In this document: positions 32,446-38,792 of the stretch, piece after piece
How the letters are laid out: the number at the start of each line of letters is the position of its first letter
How positions within the stretch are numbered: the stretch's first letter is position 1
Assembly: GCA_030041135.1 (NCBI GenBank)
Contig: JASHOL010000236.1
Coordinates: 1 to 40,272, forward strand
Reading direction: 5' to 3'
Origin: Streptosporangiaceae bacterium
GTDB lineage: Bacteria > Actinomycetota > Actinomycetes > Streptosporangiales > Streptosporangiaceae
Length of the DNA: 40,272 nt
Translations under genes and position numbers: made by a program
Notes under the pieces: generated by a model
Seen by the model: only the letters and a program-made list of their open reading frames with translations
Database searches by the model: none
What the model was told of the DNA's origin: nothing

Positions 32446-33807
32446 GGGCAGCAACTCCTCCTGCCACAGTCCGGCCGCATCGGCCGGATCAGCCTCGAAC
32501 GGGAATCGGTCGGCGAAAGCCGGCCTCAGGTCGCTGAGCCAGACGGCGCTCGGGTCGAACTCGGCGAAGAACGGGCGCCCGACCAGCGACGGGTCCCTGG
32601 CCTGGATCATGTGCAGTGCGAAGACCTTCTGCCCGGCTACCTCGGCTACCCCGTCTATGCACACCTTGCCGGGCGTGGCCGACATCGAAGGACCACGGAC
32701 CGTCCGGCACAGGCCAGAGACGCTGCTGTAGGCGTCCCTGAAGATCTCGACCGCGCGGGCCAGCGGCACCGCGAAGTAGCCCTGCGGGCCAGTGTCGCGC
32801 TCCACGAACATGTAGTAGGGGACCATGCCCATCCGCAGGTGCATCCGCCACATGGTGCGCCACGTCTGCGCGTCGTCGTTGATGGTCCTGATCAGCGGTG
32901 CCTGGGTGCGGATGATCGCGCCGGTGGCGCGGATGCGCTCGATCGCGGCGGCGACCTGCGGTGGCTCGAGCTCGCGCGGATGCGAGAAGTGGGCCATCAA
33001 GGCGAGCGTCTTGCCTGCCGCCTGAACCCGCTCGAACAGCTCCAGTGTCTCGTCCGCGTCGGGGTCGGTGACGAACCGCTGCGGCCAGTAGGAGAGGGAC
33101 TTGGTCCCGATCCTGACCGATTCGATGTGCTCGAGCCTCGGATCGAGCAGTGGCTCAATGTACTGCTGCAGCACCCCGGCTCCCATGATCATGGGATCGC
33201 CGCCGGTGATCAGTACGCTGGTGACCTCTTGGTGGGACTGCAGGTACGCGACCACCTTGGCCACGTCGTCGGTTGCCATCTTGAGATCAGGCTCGCCGAC
33301 GAACTGCGCCCAGCGGAAGCAGTACGTGCAGTAGGCGTGGCAAGTCTGACCCTGCTTCGGGAAGACGAGCACCGTCTCCGGGTACTTGTGCTGCACGCCG
33401 GGGAGCGGTTCGTCGGCCATCTCAGGGATGTTCAGCGCGAGCTGGCCCGCGGGATGCGGATTCAGGCGCAGCCGCACGCCTCTGGCGGCTGCCTGGATCT
33501 CCTGGTCAGGCGCGCCTCGCCGGAGCATGTCCGCTATAGACCTAATATCCTCCGCAGGCAGCATGTCGGCCTGCGGAAACACCAGTCGGTAGATCGGGTC
33601 GTCGGGTGCCGCCGCCCAGTCGATCAGCCGCTCAACGACGTAGTCGTTGGTCCGGAAAGGCAGCACGGTCGCCACTGCCCGCACGGCCAGTCGCTCGGCC
33701 TCGCTCAGCCCCGCCCTGGCGATGAGCTGATCAAGATGCTTGGCCGAATAAGCACGGAATCCCCGACCCTGTGCGGGGATAACCGGCACCACGTCATGTT
33801 CAGTCAT
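32437..33807 (-). CDS. KamA family radical SAM protein (lysine 2,3-aminomutase-like)
   Basis: 456 residues. Radical SAM cysteine motif CHAYCTYC (Cys156, Cys160, Cys163, i.e. CxxxCxxC) followed by the typical FRWAQFVGEPDLK. Further KamA-type segments: SVLITGGDPM, GTKSLSYWPQRFV, MAHFSHPRELEP, and a PLP-Lys candidate in SATPGK (Lys381). In true lysine 2,3-aminomutases the PLP loop reads PGGGGK and is preceded by acidic residues that hold the substrate; here the region reads GPSMSATPGK, so the substrate may differ. Members act on amino acids or on EF-P. No EF-P, epmA or beta-lysine pathway gene is near. ATG 33807 has GGAGGGAG 4 nt upstream. The N-terminal ~120 residues are the usual KamA helical cap. 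Confidence 0.85.
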   Translation of the reverse strand: MTEHDVVPVIPAQGRGFRAYSAKHLDQLIARAGLSEAERLAVRAVATVLPFRTNDYVVERLIDWAAAPDDPIYRLVFPQADMLPAEDIRSIADMLRRGAPDQEIQAAARGVRLRLNPHPAGQLALNIPEMADEPLPGVQHKYPETVLVFPKQGQTCHAYCTYCFRWAQFVGEPDLKMATDDVAKVVAYLQSHQEVTSVLITGGDPMIMGAGVLQQYIEPLLDPRLEHIESVRIGTKSLSYWPQRFVTDPDADETLELFERVQAAGKTLALMAHFSHPRELEPPQVAAAIERIRATGAIIRTQAPLIRTINDDAQTWRTMWRMHLRMGMVPYYMFVERDTGPQGYFAVPLARAVEIFRDAYSSVSGLCRTVRGPSMSATPGKVCIDGVAEVAGQKVFALHMIQARDPSLVGRPFFAEFDPSAVWLSDLRPAFADRFPFEADPADAAGLWQEELLPAG

Positions 33808-34057
33808 GCAGCTCCCTCCGGCCCCGTTGAGCGCTTGGCGTGCGCACGATCTCCCCGTCAGGCCGCCTTGCCGGCGTCCTGAGTACTAGTTATTTCCCAA
33901 CCTGCGGCTGAGACGCGCCAGAATGCCCTGGCGTTACCCCTCAGACCAGCTTGAGAGGTCACGATTAGGAAACGCTCAGGGATCGCCCTGGGTTGCCTGT
34001 GCTCGCGAACCCCCGAAGTACCCCAGTGCCGGGCCCCAAACCCGATTAACGCCTACA

Positions 34058-34089
34058 GTACGGCACTGAGTGGGGTTATGTACGGCATT
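34058..34089. promoter_or_regulatory. 22-bp-spaced direct repeat upstream of plsX
   Basis: GTACGGCACT (34058-34067) and GTACGGCATT (34080-34089) are near-identical 10-mers two helical turns apart and about 45-75 nt before the plsX start. This arrangement suits an activator bound as a tandem pair; the protein is unknown. Confidence 0.35.
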
Positions 34090-34120
34090 ACCGAAGTCGT
34101 CCAGGTCGGGCGAAGTCGTG

Positions 34121-34126
34121 TATAAC
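34121..34126 (+). promoter_or_regulatory. Putative -10 box of plsX (leaderless)
   Basis: TATAAC, a near-consensus -10, ends 7 nt before the GTG start codon at 34134 with no Shine-Dalgarno between. Confidence 0.5.
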
Positions 34127-34133
34127 GGGCACC

Positions 34134-35309
34134 GTGGTCTGGCCTGACACCCGCAGTGAGAAGCTTGGCGACATGCCGGGGACTTCGCCAGCGGCCGGCC
34201 CGGAGCACATCGAGGAGCAGCCGGGCGAATCAACGCGTGCAGCCGGTCTCCCTGAGCCTGCCCCGGCACGCGTCCCTGACCAGCACAAGCTGATCGCCGT
34301 TGACGCCATGGGCGGTGACCATGCACCTGCCGAGATCGTGGACGGGGCGGTCGCGGCGGCCCGCGAGCTGGGCACGCACATCGTCCTGACTGGCCGGCCA
34401 GGTTTGCTGCGCCCGCTGCTCGCGCGGTACGGGCCGCTCGCGAACGTGCACGTTGTCCCGGCCGAGGACTCGCTGGCAATGGATGAGGGAGCACTGGCCA
34501 GCTGGAGAAGGCCGCGATCAAGCATCGCCGTAGCATGCCAGCTCGTCCGGCGGGGTCAGGCCGGAGCGGTGATGTCGGCCGGGTCGACCGGCGCAATCGT
34601 CTCGACCGCCCAGATGCGGCTGCGGCCGCTGCCAGGCGTCAGCCGGCCGGCCCTAGCCGTCGTGCTCCCCACGCGGCCGACCCCGTCTGTCCTCATCGAT
34701 GCGGGCGCGATCGCCGATCCCAAGCCGGAGATGCTGGTGCAGTTCGCGCAGCTGGGCGTCGCCTACGCGCAGACGGCCCTCGGGATCGGCGAACCACGAG
34801 TCGGGCTGCTGACGATTGGATCAGAGCCGGGCAAAGGCAACAAGCTGGCAAGGCGCGCGCACGAGTTGCTTGACTCAGATCCGCCGCACGGCGGCCTGCC
34901 GATCAGCTTTACCGGCAACGTCGAGGGAGGCGACCTGCTGGCCGGGCGGGTCGACGTCATCGTCACGGACGGATTTACAGGGAACGTTGCGCTCAAGACG
35001 CTGGAGGGAACGGCGAGCTTCGCGGCCGGCCAGCTGCGGGAGGCCCTGGGCGGAACCCTCGCGGCTCGGATCGGGGCGCTGTTGCAGCGCCGCGGACTGC
35101 GCGAGCTCGCGGCCCGCCTGGACTCGGAGAGCTATGGCGGGGCGGCGCTGCTCGGCCTCGAGGCTACCGTCGTCATCGCCCATGGCGCCGTTCGGGCGAA
35201 GGGTGCGGCGGCTGCGTGCCGCCTCGCGGCCGAGCTAGCGAGTGGCCAGATCTCTGAGCGGATCACAGAACGACTCGGCCCCGCGAGGCACTTCCTGCGC
35301 CGCCCGTGA
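34134..35309 (+). CDS. plsX: Phosphate acyltransferase PlsX
   Basis: Makes acyl-phosphate from acyl-ACP, the first step of the PlsX/PlsY phosphatidic acid route; peripheral membrane. 391 residues; the conserved domain starts about residue 50 (HKLIAVDAMGGDHAPAEIVDGAV, in segments), with SAGSTGAIVSTAQMRL, ALAVVLPT, IDAGAIADPKPEMLVQFAQLG, GLLTIGSEPGKGNKL, FTGNVEGGDLLAG, VTDGFTGNVALKTLEG and GGAALLGLEATVVIAHG. Family members are typically 330-350 residues, so the ~50-residue Pro/Glu-rich N-terminal leader is extra. GTG 34134 is chosen because TATAAC (34121-34126) lies 7 nt before it (leaderless); ATG 34173 is an alternative. Genes that usually flank plsX in actinobacteria (rpmF, fabD, rnc) are not here; argS follows after 100 nt. 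Confidence 0.93.
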   Translation: MVWPDTRSEKLGDMPGTSPAAGPEHIEEQPGESTRAAGLPEPAPARVPDQHKLIAVDAMGGDHAPAEIVDGAVAAARELGTHIVLTGRPGLLRPLLARYGPLANVHVVPAEDSLAMDEGALASWRRPRSSIAVACQLVRRGQAGAVMSAGSTGAIVSTAQMRLRPLPGVSRPALAVVLPTRPTPSVLIDAGAIADPKPEMLVQFAQLGVAYAQTALGIGEPRVGLLTIGSEPGKGNKLARRAHELLDSDPPHGGLPISFTGNVEGGDLLAGRVDVIVTDGFTGNVALKTLEGTASFAAGQLREALGGTLAARIGALLQRRGLRELAARLDSESYGGAALLGLEATVVIAHGAVRAKGAAAACRLAAELASGQISERITERLGPARHFLRRP

Positions 35310-35397
35310 CCTAGCCCGCCGGATATCTCCGGGGCGAGCGCCCGCGGCGGCCAGGTACCGCGCGTTCCCGCACAGCGGGCCGCCTGCTCGCGCCCGG

Positions 35398-35403
35398 TAC
35401 GCT
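35398..35403 (+). promoter_or_regulatory. Putative -10 box of argS (leaderless)
   Basis: TACGCT ends 6 nt before ATG 35410; no Shine-Dalgarno is present. Confidence 0.5.
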
Positions 35404-35409
35404 AGGTAG

Positions 35410-37137
35410 ATGACCGACCCGGAAGCAGCTCTTGGACTGCTCGTGCAGCGCGCGCTGGCGGAGCAGCTCGGCAGCGAGTTCGCCACGGCCGACCCGCTGA
35501 TCCGGCCGTCCGGGTTCGCCGATTACCAGAGCAACGTTGCCATGTCCCTGGCCAAGCGCCTCGGGAGGCCGCCGCGCCAGGTGGCCGAGCTCATCGCCAA
35601 CGGCCTCGACGGGGCGAGCGCCGTGGAGACGGCAGAAGTCAGCGGCCCGGGGTTCATCAACATCACGTTGCGGGACCGCTGGCTCGCGGAGCAGGCCGAC
35701 GATCAGCTCGCCGACCCGGGGCTCGGCGTGCCGATCGTGGGGCCCGCACAGTGCGTCGTGGTGGACTACTCCGCACCGAACGTCGCCAAGGAGATGCACG
35801 TCGGGCACCTGCGGACGACAGTCGTGGGTGACGCGGTCGTGCGGGTCCTAGAATTTCTCGGGCACCGCGTCATCAGGGCCAATCACATCGGCGACTGGGG
35901 CACCCAGTTCGGCATGCTGCTCGAGCACCTGCTCGATGTCGGCGAGCAGGTTGCCTACGACCAGCTCGCAGCGGGCGAGATCAACGACTTCTACCAGGCC
36001 GCGAAGCAGAAGTTCGACGCCGACCCCGTGTTTGCCGAGCGCGCGCGGCTCCGGGTTGTCGCTCTGCAGTCGGGTGATCCCGAGACGGTACGGCTCTGGC
36101 AGACCCTCGTGCGGGACACCGAGCATTACTACAACGCCATCTACCGCCGGCTCGACGTCAAACTGACCGACGCGGACCTAGTGCCTGAGAGCTTCTACAA
36201 CTCGATGCTCGCCGACGTCTGCGACGAACTGGAGTCGCTGGGCGTCGCGGTGATCAGCGAGGGCGCGCTGTGCGCGTTCCCGCCGGGATTCACCGCCAGG
36301 GACGGCAGCCCGCTGCCGATCATCCTGCGCAAGAGCGACGGCGGTTACGGCTATGACGCCACGGACATGGCGGCTATCCGGTATCGAGTGCGGGAGCTCG
36401 GCGCCGACCGGCTCATCTATGTGGTCGGCTCGGAGCAGGCACTGCATTTCTCCATGGTCTTCGCCGTAGCCAGGCAGGCAGGCTGGCTCACCGACAAGGT
36501 CAGGGCGGAGCACGCCACCATCGGCATGGTGGCGGGGGCGGACCGCAAACGGTTCAGGACCAGAAGCGGCGGCTCGGTCAAGCTCAGCACGCTGATCGAC
36601 GAGGCGGTTGAGCGGGCCGAGGAGGTCATCAGGGATCGGTATGAGGACCCGGTGCAGCGCCGGCAGATCGCCGAGGCCGTCGGTATCGGGGCGCTTAAAT
36701 ATGGCGACCTCTCGGTCGCCAGGGACTCCAGCTACGTGCTGGACTTCGACCGGTTGCTCGCGCTGACCGGCAACACGGGACCTTACCTGCAGTACGCCAC
36801 GGCCCGGATCCGGTCGATCTTCCAGCGGGCTGGCCTAGATCCAGCTCAGGTCACCGGCCCGATTCAGCTTGGGACGTCCGCGGAGCGGGTGCTCGCGCTT
36901 CAGCTGCTCGGCTTGGGCCGCGCCATTTCCGATACGGCCGCCGCCGCCGAACCGCACAAGCTGGCAGGCTTCCTCTTCGAACTGGCGAGTGCGTTTACGA
37001 CGTTCTATGAGCAGTGCCCGGTGCTGACAGCCGAAGGCGAGACGCGGGTCAGCAGGCTAGCCCTGTGCGCGCTGACACTGCGCGTGCTGGCGACCGGGCT
37101 CGGACTGCTCGGTATACCGGTGCCCGAGCGCATGTGA
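35410..37137 (+). CDS. argS: Arginyl-tRNA synthetase
   Basis: Class I synthetase, 575 residues. The N-terminal Add-1 tRNA-recognition domain (about 1-100) ends with SGPGFINITL. The catalytic core has VVVDYSAPNVAKEMHVGHLRTTVVGDAVVRVL (in segments; HIGH box HVGH) and ANHIGDWGTQFGMLLEH. The equivalent of the KMSKS loop is RFRTRSGGSVKLSTL, the form common in bacterial ArgRS. The C-terminal anticodon-binding DALR domain has LQYATARIRSIF and ends with RVLATGLGLLGIPVPERM. ATG 35410 has a TACGCT -10 box 6 nt upstream and no Shine-Dalgarno, so a leaderless transcript is likely. Confidence 0.97.
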   Translation: MTDPEAALGLLVQRALAEQLGSEFATADPLIRPSGFADYQSNVAMSLAKRLGRPPRQVAELIANGLDGASAVETAEVSGPGFINITLRDRWLAEQADDQLADPGLGVPIVGPAQCVVVDYSAPNVAKEMHVGHLRTTVVGDAVVRVLEFLGHRVIRANHIGDWGTQFGMLLEHLLDVGEQVAYDQLAAGEINDFYQAAKQKFDADPVFAERARLRVVALQSGDPETVRLWQTLVRDTEHYYNAIYRRLDVKLTDADLVPESFYNSMLADVCDELESLGVAVISEGALCAFPPGFTARDGSPLPIILRKSDGGYGYDATDMAAIRYRVRELGADRLIYVVGSEQALHFSMVFAVARQAGWLTDKVRAEHATIGMVAGADRKRFRTRSGGSVKLSTLIDEAVERAEEVIRDRYEDPVQRRQIAEAVGIGALKYGDLSVARDSSYVLDFDRLLALTGNTGPYLQYATARIRSIFQRAGLDPAQVTGPIQLGTSAERVLALQLLGLGRAISDTAAAAEPHKLAGFLFELASAFTTFYEQCPVLTAEGETRVSRLALCALTLRVLATGLGLLGIPVPERM

Positions 37138-37231
37138 CCGCGCCTCCCTGGCTGCAGCCCGCGGCGGCCCGGCGGGGCCGACTGGGCCCAGGTGCCGTGG
37201 CTGTATGACTGATTTTACTTAATTGTACGGA

Positions 37232-37250
37232 TTCTCAGAGTTTTCTCAGA
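37232..37250. promoter_or_regulatory. 11-bp-phased direct repeat, candidate OmpR-type regulator box
   Basis: TTCTCAGA occurs at 37232-37239 and again at 37243-37250, exactly 11 bp apart. Tandem sites spaced one helical turn are the normal target of OmpR/PhoB-family regulators. It lies 46 nt before the DUF5666-like gene and 0.8 kb before the response-regulator gene of this type. It is preceded by an AT-rich stretch (TTTTACTTAATTGTA) unusual for this DNA. Confidence 0.6.
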
Positions 37251-37295
37251 CCCGTGGTCGCGAGTTCCCATACTTCTGCGCAATGCTTTGCTCTC

Positions 37296-37904
37296 ATGGA
37301 GTACCAGAACCTGTACCAGGACGGCATGCCGGTACCGCCGCCACCTTCAGCACCGCGCCGCAAGGCAAGTGGCCGGTTCCGCCGGATCGCCGCCTCCGGC
37401 GCCGCGGCAGTGGTCTTGCTCGGTGGAGGCGCGGCCATCGGGATCGCGATGACCGGAGGGGCGTCGGCGGACACATCTGGCTCCGGCAGCCCGGCACACC
37501 AGACGGCCGCGGCTCAGTGCCGCAGCATCGCAGCCCTGGTGAGGCGCAACGGCCACCCGGCCGCGGCCCGGCGCATCACGGCGCTATGCCGCCGCAGCCC
37601 GCTCCTCCGGATCGCCGCAGTCGGCGGCATTTACGGCTCGGTCACCTTCAAGGCCAAGGACGGGACCAGGACTCTCGCGTTCGAGCGCGGCACCGTGGCC
37701 TCGGTGACCGGATCGGTGATCATCGTCCGTGCTGTCGACGGCACGACCTGGACCTGGGACATCAATGCGTCGACAGCGGTCAGGGAGGACGGCCAGAAAG
37801 TAGCTCAGAGCAGCCTGGCCGACGGCGAGCGGGTCCTCGTGGTGGGCCAGGTTGTGTCCGGCACCTACGATGCCCGCCTTATCCGCATCCGGGCGGTCCG
37901 CTAG
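37296..37904 (+). CDS. Membrane-anchored protein with C-terminal DUF5666-like domain
   Basis: 202 residues. An N-terminal Pro-rich cytosolic leader (MPVPPPPSAPRRK) is followed by basic residues and one membrane segment (AASGAAAVVLLGGGAAIGIAMTGG, in segments, about 32-55), so the rest should be outside. A helical Ala/Arg region with two Cys (QCRSI...ALCRR) follows. The last ~75 residues, from GTVASVTGSVIIVRAVDGTT to GQVVSGTYDARLIRIRAV (in segments), are a small beta-barrel of the DUF5666/OB-like type, including DGERVLVVGQV. The function of this domain is not known. No ribosome binding site precedes ATG 37296; an in-frame start at 37254 would add 14 unconserved residues. It precedes a two-component pair and may be its output or sensor accessory. 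Confidence 0.8.
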   Translation: MEYQNLYQDGMPVPPPPSAPRRKASGRFRRIAASGAAAVVLLGGGAAIGIAMTGGASADTSGSGSPAHQTAAAQCRSIAALVRRNGHPAAARRITALCRRSPLLRIAAVGGIYGSVTFKAKDGTRTLAFERGTVASVTGSVIIVRAVDGTTWTWDINASTAVREDGQKVAQSSLADGERVLVVGQVVSGTYDARLIRIRAVR

Positions 37905-37974
37905 CCCGTCCCTTCGTCCTGGCTGACCATGCTGCGGAAGGGCCAATGGTCTCTTGTTCGCGGTAGCCTCATGC

Positions 37975-37992
37975 TGCCGGAATGTCCCGGCA
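37975..37992. terminator. Short hairpin before the response regulator
   Basis: TGCCGG (37975-37980) and CCGGCA (37987-37992) form a 6-bp stem around AATGTC, 51 nt before the regulator start and about 70 nt after the DUF5666-like gene. It may separate the two transcripts or act as a weak attenuator. Confidence 0.35.
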
Positions 37993-38042
37993 TGCCGCGG
38001 GTGAAGCCTGCAGCACCACGCCCAACGGTGAGCCAGGACGTC

Positions 38043-38792
38043 ATGACCGAGAACGACCGCATACCGCAGGTGCTCGTCGTGGATGACGAGCCCAACATAC
38101 GCGAACTCGTCGAGGTGGCGCTAAAGTTCCACGGCTGCTCGGTCGCCACCGCCGCTAGCGGCAAGGAAGCCATCAGGCAGGCCGATGCGGATAAACCCGA
38201 CCTCATAGTCCTGGACGTCATGCTCCCGGACATGGACGGCTTCGAAGTCTGCCGACGGCTGCGCGCGGGCGGGAACGAGGTCCCGGTTATCTTCCTCACC
38301 GCGAGGGACACATCTTCTGATACAGTCACGGGCCTCGCCATCGGCGGCGATGACTACGTCACCAAACCGTTTTCGGTTGAGGCCCTCGTCGCCCGCGTTC
38401 GCGCCGTACTCCGGCGCGCCTCGCGGACCGCTACCGGCGAGCGGGAGAATCGCGGCGCGGGACCGCTGCGGGTCGGCGACCTGGAACTCGATGAGGAGCG
38501 CTGGACAGTGCACCGCGCCGGCGTGCCGGTCGAGCTGTCCCCCACAGAGTTTCGGCTGCTTGCCTATCTGATGCGCCATCAAGGCCGGGTTCTCACCAGG
38601 GCGCAGCTACTGGAGAAGGTCTGGGGCTGGGACTACTCAGGCGAGTCTCAGATCGTCGAGACCTACGTCAGCTACCTGCGTCGCAAGCTCGATCCGCTCG
38701 GCCCGCCGCTCATCCACACCCAGCGCGGCGTCGGCTACAGCCTGCGGCCCGAGCGCCGGGGTCACCTTGACCCGGCTGGGCCAGCCGGATGA
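38043..38792 (+). CDS. OmpR/PhoB family response regulator
   Basis: 249 residues. Receiver domain with acidic pocket VVDDE (Asp14, Asp15), phosphoacceptor LIVLDVMLPDMDG (Asp58), FLTARD (Thr86) and DDYVTKPF (Lys108). Then a linker and the winged-helix DNA-binding domain: VELSPTEFRLLAYLMRHQGRVLTRAQLLEKVWGW (in segments), VETYVSYLRRKL and HTQRGVGYSL. All catalytic residues are intact. Orthologues in mycobacteria are of the MprA/TrcR/TcrA type, but which is unclear. ATG 38043 has CAGGACGTC upstream (AGGA at 5 nt). The stop overlaps the kinase start as ATGA, so both proteins are made together. A candidate target box lies upstream of the DUF5666-like gene. Confidence 0.95.
   Translation: MTENDRIPQVLVVDDEPNIRELVEVALKFHGCSVATAASGKEAIRQADADKPDLIVLDVMLPDMDGFEVCRRLRAGGNEVPVIFLTARDTSSDTVTGLAIGGDDYVTKPFSVEALVARVRAVLRRASRTATGERENRGAGPLRVGDLELDEERWTVHRAGVPVELSPTEFRLLAYLMRHQGRVLTRAQLLEKVWGWDYSGESQIVETYVSYLRRKLDPLGPPLIHTQRGVGYSLRPERRGHLDPAGPAG

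Larger units (their letters stand above)
33808..34133. other. 326-nt divergent region, kamA / plsX
   Basis: The kamA ribosome binding site lies at the left end. A direct repeat GTACGGCA(C/T)T occurs at 34058-34067 and 34080-34089 (22-bp spacing, two helical turns), upstream of plsX. The plsX -10 box TATAAC is at 34121-34126. Between them I see no coding potential; a long antisense frame over the plsX start is a shadow. Confidence 0.5.

Noticed and set aside
32611-33882. Plus-strand frame of 423 codons opposite kamA
   Set aside because: It is antisense to a gene with an intact radical SAM motif and shows no recognisable domain.
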